A stretch of DNA of 64,000 bases from assembly GCA_015179045.1 (NCBI GenBank), contig WHUZ01000059.1, positions 248,001 through 312,000 on the forward strand. Reading direction: 5' to 3'. Each line of letters begins with the position of its first letter. Within the stretch, counting starts at the first letter, position 1. The notes below the pieces were generated by a model that saw only the letters and a program-made list of their open reading frames with translations, made no database searches and had not been told where the DNA came from. The position numbers and the translations under genes were made by a program. The DNA comes from Kalaharituber pfeilii (lineage: Eukaryota > Ascomycota > Pezizomycetes > Pezizales > Pezizaceae). This document shows, one piece after another, positions 12,483 to 23,057 of this stretch.

Positions 12483-12735
12483 TCTTCTCACTCGTCAAGT
12501 TCAAGACGTTGGTGAGTGTCACTGGTGTGGAGGAGCGGAAAAATGAAGTGGGTCTGAGGATGTGAGAGCCTTTGCTAGGGAAGCTCCCTCGTGAAGTTCA
12601 AGACGTTTGTGAGTGGGACTGCAGTGGAAGGAGTGGCAAACGATGTGGGCTGGAGGATGTGAGGGATTTGGCGGGGTATCATACGTTCACTCGTCAAGCT
12701 TGTGAGTGGGGCGAGTATTGAAGGGGCGGACAAAT
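12483..12735 (-). repeat. Three degenerate tandem units of about 100 bp
   Basis: A motif like CTCGTCAAGTTCAAGACGTT followed by GTGAGTG recurs near 12488, 12590 and 12692. On the minus strand two units translate to similar peptides (LTNVLNLTSE and LTNVLNFTRE). It lies just upstream of the 11-12.4 kb gene and could be its leader or a lost exon. Confidence 0.6.
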
Positions 12736-13209
12736 GAGCTGAGTCCGAAAGGCGCAGCAGCGGCCGGGGTGGGGGAAACGTCAGTGTGCGGAAGCCATGT
12801 TTGAAGGTACCGATGAGTAAGCAATACGTAATCATAGGTAACGTGGACGTGTATGTATATGTGACAAGAGACTATGTAATAGAGAGTAACTAGTTACATA
12901 TGTATAAGTATAAGACTGTAGGGCCATTGGGAGTTTCGTAGAGTTGTACATACAGTACGTACGTAAATTGTATGTGTATGTAGGTGTGCACAGCGCCAGT
13001 TATGCGCAGCCAGCATTGGTCGTGTTTGGAAACTCTACAAAGGCACAATCCATTCGTATTCACATCACAAATCATGAGCAGCATGCGGTAACAACAGCAT
13101 GCACTGTTAGAATCCTGCACAAGTGTCGGGTCGAACATGTCGGGTCGGAGGTGCCTTATGCATTCGGAGGTCCTTCGAAGGAATAACGATCTTGTTTATA
13201 TGTATATCG

Positions 13210-13330
13210 ATACTCTTATGCCGCCCTATGGGCTATGGCGAGATTAATTACAAAGGAGATGAAGGAGAAATAAGCAGAATGGATAAATAACATAAGCAAT
13301 GTGTCTATCCACCTGATCAATTCCACCAAG
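13210..13330 (-). mobile_element. LINE-A 3' end fragment without poly(A)
   Basis: The complement of the A-type stem-loop (TTATGCCGCCCTATGGGCTA then TGGCGAG) is followed by LINE 3' UTR-like sequence. The poly(T) is missing, which suggests an older copy. Its far end is not defined. Confidence 0.5.
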
Positions 13331-13453
13331 GGGCCCCCCTCTCCCTCCCTTGCCACCGAGGGCCTACAGTCGAATCTGGTATACTGGGTATGGCCGGGAC
13401 CGGCGGATTTTATCCACTAAGCCAAAATATCCAATGATAACCACCGGCCCGAT

Positions 13454-13511
13454 GCCCTGCCATGGCGAACAGCTGCAAGCGGGGTAACGTGACAAAAAAA
13501 AAAAAAAAAAA
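13454..13511 (+). mobile_element. Tail-only LINE-B insertion
   Basis: The insert begins GCCCTGCCATGGCGAACAGC, continues with the B-type 3' end and ends in poly(A); total 58 bp. It is flanked by a perfect 15-bp direct repeat AACCACCGGCCCGAT (13439-13453 and 13512-13526), one of the clearest target-site duplications in the window. Confidence 0.9.
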
Positions 13512-14228
13512 AACCACCGGCCCGATTGACTCGCACCGGCAAAGTTGCTCCTGTAAGACAGGTTATCCAATATGACAGTGTTCATTATGAGAGGTTCGAC
13601 TGTACATATAGCCTCAAACCCACCTGGCCATCTCTTCCTCCATGCTCCACGCCTGTTCTAGACATGTGGCGCCGTTTCCTCCTAAGCGTTTCATATGGCA
13701 ATCATGTTGGATATCTCGGTTTCCGTGAAATCCACCAGAGCTGGTAAATTCTGTTGGGCTCTCCGTCACCACATTCTAGAGCTTCGACAAGACGAGGATG
13801 GCTCTCAATGATTAATACTCGCATGAACGAACTGTATGCGGGGTCATGTGACCCCCCAGGCAAAAGAAAAGGACTTAGCGAGCTTGGCTTCTGTCGCTGG
13901 TGAGGTCGCCAGCGTGGCAGTTAATTGACGGGGCTTCCAAAGAGTCAATTGATACTTCTCCTTCGTGCTTTCTTTACGCCAAATTTCTTGCTTCTCTCAT
14001 TGCAGGCTCACGTTCCTCATTTGTCATAGCATGCCGAACTCCTACCTCCGTTTCTCCTTTCATTGTCCTGGATGCCTATTGCTCGTGTGTATATTCAGTT
14101 CGTCGCCCACTTAATACATACATAACCGCTATATAGCCGAGAGTAAGCCTCACAATTAGAGCTTTACAGAGGGTATCAGTGTGCACGACGGTGCGCGTTA
14201 CTGCTATTACTCATCTCATCACGTATTT

Positions 14229-14285
14229 TACGTGACAGCTGCAAGCGGTGTTATTTGAAATTTAAAAAAAAAAAAAAAAAAAAAT
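14229..14285 (+). mobile_element. Diverged B-type LINE tail
   Basis: ACGTGACAGCTGCAAGCGGTG is followed by TTATTTGAAATTT and an A-run, which resembles the B-type end. No duplication was found. Confidence 0.5.
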
Positions 14286-16361
14286 CTGTATCTGATGTAT
14301 ACATTTATTAATATGCCATCTCACTGCATCCTGCATATCTCTCCACTCAAATCGCCATATAACATCTAAATCCATTAGTCGGTGCTGCCAGCAGTTCAGG
14401 AAATACCCTATTGTATATGCGTTTCTATTTTATAGTCCTAGAGAGTCTCCACTCAATACTTTTATATTGCATAATAGCCCAGCACTCCTTTCCATATGCA
14501 GAGGCGAAGGTGTATGCTTCAATATGACATTGCAATTCTCTACATAATAGCCTGAGCACCACCAAACATCCTATACTTCATGGAAATAGCCAGCAGAGTA
14601 TACAGTGAGATCAATAAGATCAGCATAGAATCATTGACACATGGCGACTCAAAGCATGTCCAGCGGAGGATTTGATTGTACCAAATAAGTTGCTATAAAC
14701 AAGCCTAGGAAATATGCGGAGGATAATTTAATATATTCCCGCATGCTCTAGCTTCAATTTGAGCCCACTTGAGGGCCATTTGCACTCATAGTAATTTTTT
14801 GTTGTGGTATCTGGAAAGTGCGCAACATCCGGGTAGCGTGCATTACCAGGTATTCTTGCGAGCCATGAGGCTGGAGGCATGATCAAATTATTGATTCACA
14901 TGGCGCGTTCTATCTTAAATTTACATGGCAATGTATCTCTGGTGACTTGACGAATCTCAAGATATTTTGATGCAGTGCAGTGTCTGTTAATTTTCAAGCC
15001 AACTTGGAAGATTATCGTGAATGTTGCATGGAGTAAACGAAGGGGATGAAGAAGAGGGGGCCATCATTATCATCTTTAACATATAAACAGCCTCTCACGC
15101 GCACAATTGCGGCACCAAAGAGTTCTAGTAGTTATACATTGGCCTGATGGGTTGCACAGTATTCGCTGCCCCGGTCTCGTGTCAAGATCCTCGGCGAAGA
15201 TTCTGTTCATTTGTCAGAAATTCCCAAATCCGAAGTTACTGTTCTCGTTTCCAGAACCATTCTGTAGTGTCATCAAGAGGTGTCAACATAACAATGAAAA
15301 CTGCCCCAAACGTCAAGGATCTCAATTTCATCTGATGCGGAATAAAAACTGTAATCCAAATACAGTTCGTACCGTTAGCATGCAAGCTGCGTGGTGCGTT
15401 ACTGTTCTAGGCATTGTTAAAAAAAATCCGGAAAATATTTTTTGGAAAAAAAGTCAGCTTTGGTGCATTTTGCTGGTCGTATCAACCAGAGTGGCATGCT
15501 GGCCTCCGGTATCCCGAATTTCAGCACCAGGGGAAGGGACCATTTAGCTCCTTTGTAACGCCCCGAGTGACATCCGGAACAATTATGCCTGACCTAGTTG
15601 TCCAGAATGGACATTTCATATTCGCAATGATTGCATAGCCGAGTTTGACTGGCACGGGACTAGTTAATTCACTGCTCGTGAATGCCAATCGCATCATCAT
15701 GATCAGAACTACCCACACACTGTGGGATAGTGAGTTGAATTGCCAGCGAGGAGCTCGCGAGGGGCTTAGTCATCGACTGGCGATATATTGGGTATGACGA
15801 TGGGGTGGTTACGGGGATAGTGAGCTCTTCTTTCCTTTTTCCTTTTCTGCTTGTTTTTTCACTATGCGGCTGCCTGTGCTTTACAATACGAATTGATCGC
15901 TCTATTTTCCCTTGCTACTGCTTAGCTATTGATAGCCCACCAAGTCTTGGATCCGGTCCTTTCGTACATGCAGACGTAGTATAATCGTGTACTCGATGTC
16001 CGTCCACAACCCTTTGGTTTTCCAAGGCCGTTTGGCCGTATCTAAGCATTCCAATGGTTGATGCCGAACCACAGCCACGATTTCGCAAAATCGATGCGGA
16101 GTTTCCGTGGCCCAATGCCCCTGCCACGTCATCGTGCCGCCGTATCCATTGAACCAGGGTCGTGCAGCAAACTCCGTTGCGGACAAGCTTTGTTAATTCC
16201 CTTCGCTAAAATAACCCGTTCTTCTCTCTTCCGATCCTTTGGCAGCCCCAAGAATCATCAAAGTCCAACATCAGCACTACCAAAAGAACATAGTATTCAA
16301 ATAATTTAAGTGTAATCGACAGTCTTCATCTTTTCATCCTCCGGCGAGTTCACGATTTAGG

Positions 16362-17402
16362 TTGATGGATATGAGTGTCTCCGCTCCGGGGGTGTTATGT
16401 GCACTCCGCTTCGTGACGTTCATAGGATGTTTCGTGGTGGGATTTTTGGCGCTGACGATGTTCCACAACGTGCAGTCTCGTCACGGTGCGTTGGTGGGAT
16501 TGACTGCAAGGGTGGGGACGCAGCTAGAGCTGGTGAGAGTTGGGCAGCTCATTGGTGGTATTACGGTAGGTATCCAAGCTTTCTCAATTGAGAGACCGAT
16601 GTTTTAAACATTTACTGATACATCACCGATTCTATACAGGGCACTGTTGGCTGTATATGGTCTCTCCTGACTTTCTTCAAGTTCGCTAGGTACGCCTGGC
16701 CGCCGACAGATTCGAGCGCGACCCTTCATAAACTCCGCCCGGAACTGGTGATCTCAGCCACGGTGGACTTGGCATTAGCGACATGTCTATTCGCAGCAGT
16801 TGGAATTAACACGCAATACATGCCTATCCCAACAGGCAGGTGTAGCAGTAATGTTGTGTTTGGAGATTATACTTTAACACTATGGGAAGTACTTGCGGGA
16901 ATTGTTAGCAAGAATCCGACGGCAAGTAACGTCTGTGAGCGGTTTGTATTAATTTGGGGTGTAGAAGTGGCAAATGGGTATGCAGAGCATACATATGATT
17001 TCTATATTGACGACGAATTGTTTGGCGAGCTGACTGACGTTTGCTGTAACGCAATATAGGATTGTATCGACATGCGGTGCTCTAGTAGCCATATACGCCT
17101 ACATCCGCTCCACAGCATTTGTCCTCGAGATGGAGCCCTGCTCGACGCATCAATTCAGCTTTTACCGTTCTACAGCTACATTTATATGTTACGTGCGTTC
17201 CGTTGCTGGCTACGTCCGACAACCGCGCTCGAGAAACCCCGACCTTGGGCATCAGCATCTCCCTGTGTTTGGTCGCTCGCATTCCTCCTCGACCACCAAC
17301 AACAATATATCGCCTCTCACAAATATCGAGTTTTGCCAACAGACGCACAACAGCAATACCAACAATCCGCCTAAATGCAATCCCCCTGCCAGTAGCGTGT
17401 GA
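16362..17402 (+). CDS. Four-TM membrane protein, MARVEL-like
   Basis: Three exons: 16362-16565, 16640-16977 and 17060-17402. The introns are 74 and 82 bp (GTAGGT...ATACAG; GTATGC...AATATAG with a CTGAC branch site). All phases agree and give 294 residues. Four hydrophobic segments are seen: near the N-terminus ('FVTFIGCFVVGFLALTMF'), around the first splice ('GQLIGGIT' plus 'GTVGCIWSLLTFF'), 'ISATVDLALATCLFAAVGI', and across the second splice ('VSTCGALVAIYAYI'). The C-terminal 100 residues are polar and rich in Ser, Asn and Thr and should face the cytosol. The topology resembles fungal MARVEL-type proteins of the plasma membrane, but I cannot assign it firmly. The second in-frame Met is two codons downstream. 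Confidence 0.78.
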
Positions 17403-17574
17403 TCACGCAAGTTTGCAAGCTTGAACACGATTTGTCAACCTGTGGTACAACCGCGTGTGCAATGCAATAAATATGCAGCGACCTGAACGGTTGTCTCGTC
17501 TGCGAGCGGCAATCTCTCCTGATAGCATAGTAGCTTTTGCACCAACTCTGGTGCACGAGTTCAAGAGATACGTG

Positions 17575-17638
17575 TCCCTGCCATAGGCCGGTAGCCTGTA
17601 TGCGGGGTTACGTGACCCCTACGCAAAAAAAAGGGGGG
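17575..17638 (+). mobile_element. Tail-only insertion, B-variant
   Basis: CCCTGCCATAGGCCGG then TAGCCTGTATGCGGGG, TTACGTGACC and an A-run. The direct repeat GATACGTG flanks it (17567-17574 and 17639-17646). The same variant recurs at 13833 and 51168, so it is a subfamily. Confidence 0.75.
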
Positions 17639-17649
17639 GATACGTGGGA

Positions 17650-19560
17650 TTGGAAGACAAACTCTTTGGCAGCACATAAACTGGAATCGTCAGGGTACGC
17701 TTATGCGTTATGCGTGATGCCTAATTATCCTAACCCGTAGCTATGACCTGCGTATGGTGAAATCATGTTGAAAGAAGAACCAGTGACCGTGCATGGGGAT
17801 TCGCCAAAATAGTGCTAGTGGATGGGGCACGTGCACGGTTTGTAATTAGCCATTAAGAGGGGGCATTTGTGAGTTTGGCTTGTTGAGGTAAGGCCTACAG
17901 TAATGCAAGGTGGTTTTTTTTTTTTTTTTTTTTTTTTTTTTGTATCATTACTCGCTTGCCGCCCTAAGGGCTATGGCGAGGGCAAGGTGGTTTAATCACC
18001 ATTGTGTTGGTAGCATTAGTTGATAATTTACTCAAGTACTCGATTGATTCGAATCTAGCATGCGTCTTGTCTATGCGTAACAAGCAGAAATTGTATACCC
18101 TTCATGAGCTGGTTCATCTCGCGTCCCATAAATCTGGGGTGCTGGCATGATAACCCTGGCCGAGCTCAAGTACAGTATTTCATTTTTGTATACTCGAAGC
18201 TCATATTTCCATAAGTAGGACTCACAATTAGCTACAAATCTTGTTGACTTTCAATCATTTCCGCCTACACAATACCTACGCCATTAATCACCTGCAGCCA
18301 CTGCTTTTGTTTAAAAGTGATATAGTCAGCCTTTGTACCTACGACCCTTTAAGATAATCGCATCAAAATGGTGGGAATTAACCATACGTACACCCGAGTT
18401 GCTATCCGTCACTGGGTGGCTTAAATGCTAGATACGAAGCATCTTAAACATACTATTGCATTCGATCGCTATTTGTACTGTCACTGCAATGATCTCCACC
18501 TAAGCACTGTGGCTTTGTAGTTTGAAAACAAACATGCACTATCTTCATTTTTTCTCTCGCTGAAGGTTCATTGTTAAGCCTTCTAAATTCGGCTTCTTGT
18601 TGCCTATCATTATTCAGGTATATGTTACAGCCTCTTGCGACTCTTCATACAATATGCGAAATCTGCTTGATACATGGTTTTTTATCTACTTCAGAAAGCC
18701 ATATGGCCACACGAGTGGCATACAAGCAACAAAATGAAAAGAAGCCACATTTGCAATTACAGTAATGTCCACCGCTGCCCTATCACCCGCTTTAAACCAC
18801 ATCAAACGACAAAGGGCACGTAGATTTTCTCCTCGGCATTGATTTCTTATGACCACCACTTGACGGTCTAAAATGGCTGAACCTGCCACATCTACTAACC
18901 TGAATTTTCATGAATCGTGTATGTCCTTGGCGATATGTATGCGGATGGCATGACAGGTGCCTCGATCTGGTTTAGAGTGCTTCACCTAGAAACCGATCAC
19001 TACCAGGAAAGTGATCAAATCCATTAACATACGTACAAAGCTGCTGTCAATGCAAATGACACTCAAGGGAGCTCAAATCAAAGCTACAGCATGAGAGAAC
19101 ATAGTAAATTATTTTCCAGACTTATATTTTTATATAGAACTAAGTACAGGAAAGGCTGTAGGAGATACGGGAAAGGCACGGAATATAAAAGAGATGCAAA
19201 ACAGGTTCAAGGAAGTACAGGAAGCAGCAGACGATATTTAGAACTAGAGAGAATAAGGTCCGGAAAAGCGCTAAGAGGAGTTGAGGAAGATTGTTGGTTG
19301 CCGTAACTTTACAAGTGGGCAGTGCGGGGTATTCCTTGTCGATAAGCACACTCTTACAGGCATAGTTTTCACTCAATATAAGGTGACATTCTTATGCCAG
19401 ACATGAGAGTCTACTGTACGTCAATCCTACACCCTCCCTAACTATCTATCCCCAAACAAGACAGGCTGCCTGCAAAGTGTCAGGGTTACCCACGAAGGGA
19501 ATGTCCACCCACATTGACCTATAAAGCTGCTAGTGACGATTCGGCCTGATCAACTAATAC
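17650..19560. other. Gene-free stretch with one LINE tail
   Basis: Apart from the tail-only insertion at 17917-17981 I see no gene or known repeat. The open frames are short and of low complexity. Confidence 0.5.
17917..17981 (-). mobile_element. Tail-only LINE-A insertion
   Basis: A long T-run is followed by the complement of the A-type stem-loop and nothing else. A perfect 12-bp repeat GCAAGGTGGTTT flanks it (17905-17916 and 17982-17993). The pre-insertion sequence can be read directly across the joint. Confidence 0.9.
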
Positions 19561-19599
19561 CTACAGTCTCGCAATGAAACATGAGTTGGGCGCGGATGT

Positions 19600-20017
19600 G
19601 TATCACAAGGAACGCCGGCATGGTTAGAGCGATAAGACAGTGCCTCAGGCATGGGCCAGAGATTCCGGAGGAACAGCCACACCTTGGAAAAACAGTCAGG
19701 GCCAGAGCTATGGGGATAGCTATAGCTGCACCGGACCTATGGAGTTAGCTATAGCTGCACCGGGCGGCGTCAAATTCGCCGGCAGTGTCAAATTGGCCGG
19801 TAGTGTCAAATTCGCCGGCGGCGTCAAATTCACCGGCAGCATCGAACCTACCGGCGAACCTGAGTCCGCAGAACCCGCCAGACGAAGTGACCTCCCTCGA
19901 TGTAAAGAAGCTGACTGAGAGGCTATACAAGGCACTTGCAGGCACCTCAAACCGTTCAGCTCCACGGCCTGATGGCATCAGCTATAGGTTCATAAAGCTG
20001 GTCAATGAAACAGTGCT
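19600..20017 (+). pseudogene. LINE-C reverse transcriptase relic, 5' piece
   Basis: This is the left part of an older LINE, split by the insertion at 20018-22282. The frame ending here reads 'SAPRPDGISYRFIKLVNETV', the fingers region preceding the reverse-transcriptase core, and continues at 22297. Upstream it carries a six-residue repeat (VKFAGS-like). The left end is not defined. Confidence 0.7.
19769..19853 (+). repeat. 18-bp minisatellite in LINE-C
   Basis: About five units of GTCAAATTCGCCGGCGGC with substitutions that mostly keep frame. They encode a VKFAGG/VKLAGS peptide repeat on the plus strand. Just upstream, AGCTATAGCTGCACCGG is also duplicated (about 19721 and 19749). Confidence 0.75.
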
Positions 20018-22245
20018 TACCGATTGATCAAAGCTGCCCTGAAGACTCCCATCGGGGATGAGTTAGTGAGGGAGATCGCCGAAAACTGGATCCGGAACAG
20101 GACCCCAGCGGAGTGGAGAGAGATGAGGGTCGTCATGATACCGAAGCCGGGCAAGGACATCAAGACGGCGAAAGCGTGGAGGCCAATCAACCTGATTAAC
20201 TGTATCGGGAAGATCGGGGAGAAAGTCATGGCCAGCAGGCTACAGAAAGAAGACCGACTCTTCCACAGGCTCCAGCTGGGAGCACGCAAGGGGAGGAATG
20301 CGATCCAGGCGATGGCGAGGGCGGTAACAAAGGTGCAGAGGTGCCTGCACAGGGGGGGGAGAGCAGCGTGGGTGACGGCGGATGTTAAAGGAGGCTTTAA
20401 CATCGTGAGGAAGGAGGTGGTCCTGAGAAGGATTGAGGAGAGGGGGAGCGAGGGGGTGAGAAAGAAGCGGAGGTGGCTGGAGGAGTTTATGGGAGGCAGG
20501 GAGTTTGGAGTGTGGTGGGACGGCGAGGAGAAAGGGAGGGGCAGGTCGAACGTGGGGGTTCCGCAAGGGTCACCACTGTCACCGGTCATCTTCCTCATCT
20601 TCATGGCACCCACCATTGAAAAGATGGAGAGAAGGCTGAGAGGGGTGGCGATGGGGGCGGAGGTAGAAGTGCCATCGTACGTCGACGACCTGGCAGCAAC
20701 GATCCTGGACTGGCACGGGTACTGGGATATGGGGCGGCTCAGGGAGAAAGTGAAGGTGGCAATGGCGGAGGTGGCGGAAGAAGATCAGATCCCGCTGGAG
20801 GAGTCGAAGTGGGAGATGATAACTTTCGGAGTGGGGAAAAGGTGGAAGAAGGAGGGGGAGATGCTGAAGTGGCTGGGAGTCATTTTCGACGAGAAGCTGA
20901 CCTTCAGTGCGCATTGGCGAAATAGGCTGAGTAGGGCGAGGAGGCTGGCGGGGGCACTCTCAGGACTGGGAAACCGGGACTGGGGGATGTCACCACGGAG
21001 CTGGCGGCAGGCGTACACAGGGATGGTGAGGGCGGTGGCGATGTGGGGGAGTGAGATCGGGTGGAGGGGCCAGAAGGAGTGGAAGAAGGAGATGGAGCGA
21101 TTACAGCTGCAAGTTTTGAAGAGAGCAGCTGGAGGGGGAGAGGTGCCGGGGTGGAAGGGGTGAATGCGGTTTGCGGAGTGGAAGACGTGGAGACGGTCCT
21201 GGATGGCGCGCAAGCGAGAGCGATCGTCCGGGAGGTGGAGGCGCCGTCAGAGCTGGCGGAGCTTTGCACGGGCGACTTCGGAGGGAGTGAGGAGAGAGAG
21301 GAGGAGGCAAGAAACTGGAGAGACTGGGGGGTGCAGTGGGCGGTGGTCGAGAATGAGGGGTATGAAGCGGTGCTGGACCGCTGGCAAGGTCAGTGGGCGA
21401 GGTTCTCGGAGGAGGGGGAGGAGATCTCGTGGGGAGGGGGGTGTGAGAAGGTGGAGGTGGAAGTGGTGGAGAGGCGGAAGGAGAAGTGGAGACGAGGGGG
21501 GAGTGGGAAGCCGCGATCGGGGCAGCCGGAAGAAAAAGGGCAGTCCTTTTCTCCGACGGCAGCAAGATCGAGGACAGCAAGGTGGGAGCAGGAGTGTGGG
21601 GGAGGTCGGCAGCGGTGGCGGAGGTGGTGGGGAGAACGGCGACGGTGTTCGACGGGGAGGTGAGGGGAGTGAGAAGAGCACTGGAGAGTGCACCGGAGGA
21701 GGTCCCAGTCCTGATCTGTCTGGATTCGGAAGCCGCTGTCGGTGATGCAGGGGAAGGAGGTGGCCACCGGAAGTGGGGTGCGCCAGAGGGTGAAGGCGTG
21801 GAGGAAGGAGAAGAGAGAAGTGGAGGGCTTAGGAGGAGGAAAGGTCATGGAGTGGAGTAGGATGGCGACATCAAACTTCACTGCATTGCGACTGGAGCGA
21901 GGAAGGTGTGCTAGGTGGTTGAAGAAGCTAGGGGTGGCGGAATCGGATAGGTGCAGGTGTGGGGAGGTGCAAACGGGGGAGCATCTCGCTTTCCGATGCA
22001 GAAGTCAGGAGAACCGCCCAGAAGGTTTGAGCGACATGGGAAAGGAGTGGAAAAGAAAGGCGGAGAATGGGGAGGAGTATGACGTTTTAGAGAATTTCTT
22101 CGCTGGGGTCAAGTTCTAGAAGCTAGGAGAGCGGGGGCGACGGCGCGTGGGGGCCATGTACGTAGAGAGTTAGTTTAGCCTGTCTCCGGGCTATGAGGGC
22201 TTGCCCAGGGACCCTGCCATGGCCACGTGCTACAAGCGGGGTTAT

Positions 22246-22282
<37 letters not shown>
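20018..22282 (+). mobile_element. LINE-B (Tad1-like), 5'-truncated, RT-RNase H-knuckle
   Basis: It begins at the codon for Tyr in 'YRLIKAALKTPIG' and ends in the B-type tail with a long poly(A). Reverse-transcriptase motifs are intact in one frame (to 21163): 'MIPKPGKD', 'AWRPINLINCIGKIGEK', 'DVKGGFNIV', 'GVPQGSPLSP' and the catalytic YVDD. After frameshifts come RNase H ('FSDGSKIEDSKVGAGVW', 'LICLDSEAAV', 21486-21760) and the zinc knuckle ('CRCGEVQTGEHLAFRC', to 22119). The direct repeat AATGAAACAGTGCT (20004-20017 and 22283-22296) defines the insert. No endonuclease and no ORF1 are present, so it cannot move by itself. It sits inside another LINE. Confidence 0.9.
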
Positions 22283-22286
<4 letters not shown>

Positions 22287-22296
22287 AAACAGTGCT

Positions 22297-22466
22297 AGGG
22301 GGGCAGTTGATGAAGGAGTTGGCTGTTGAGTTGGCCGCAGGCAGGATGCCGAAGGTCTGGCAATTCAGCAAGGTCATCATGATCCCGAAATCTGGCAGAG
22401 ATTGGAAGCAAGCGAAGAGCTGGAGACCAATTCAACTCATCAATTTTGTTGGGAAACTGATGGTAG
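22297..22466 (+). pseudogene. LINE-C reverse transcriptase relic, 3' piece
   Basis: It continues the frame broken at 20017: 'GGQLMKELAVELAAGRMPKV' then 'KVIMIPKSGRDWKQAKSWRP' and 'IQLINFVGKLM'. Homology stops abruptly at about 22466 where the sequence becomes AT-rich, so the remainder of the reverse transcriptase is lost. Confidence 0.75.
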
Positions 22467-23057
22467 GTAATAAGACTATATATATAACCAAAATTAGTAT
22501 CTAATATAAACGGCTAATATGGTATATTAGTTACCTTATTATATAAATTATTTGCAGTATCTAGACTTATAAGGAATTATATATTCAGCAAGAATGCTAG
22601 ATCTAATTAGCAAGATATCAGGGTACTAGACTGGTCCAAAGAATATTCGAATGTACTGATGTATAAGACATATTAAATAATTATAATACTGTACTCATGC
22701 ATTACGATCATTACTACTATCATATTACTCTAAAAAATTTAGAAGCAAAAGTTTTTAATAGTCTAATCTATAAAAAGAGGGAGAGGTATTAATAGTCTGC
22801 TTAGTAGAGTATGAGGCCAATATCAAGATAGAAAAATACTTTAAGCCTTGTAAAAGGTGCTTGAAAAAGTAGGTTCTGTGCATTGAGATATAAAGAGTCT
22901 CAATCGCCTAGTTTTGGTGGGGAAGTGCGTCGAATTGTGTTGTGCGTCGAGATGTGGTGAAGGACAGTACCTATTGCACAATTCCATCATAGTCTCAAAT
23001 GCATTATCCAATAAAATATATATCACACGACATGGGGTAGTATATAATTACAAGAAC
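22467..23057. other. AT-rich spacer
   Basis: From 22467 to about 22870 the sequence is strongly AT-rich with many TATA and TTA stretches, unlike the GC-rich LINE on its left and the gene on its right. No gene, no tail. It could be decayed repeat DNA. Confidence 0.55.

Larger units (their letters stand above)
12840..16360. other. Gene-free stretch with LINE tails
   Basis: No convincing gene. It holds an A-type tail without poly(T) at about 13210-13245 and a B-type tail-only insertion at 13454-13511. It also has a B-like tail at 13833-13869 and a diverged B-type tail at 14229-14285. The rest (14.3-16.3 kb) shows nothing I recognise. Confidence 0.5.

Noticed and set aside
20017..20616. Minus-strand open frame over the LINE-B reverse transcriptase
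   Set aside because: It is the antisense shadow of the GC-rich reverse-transcriptase frame.
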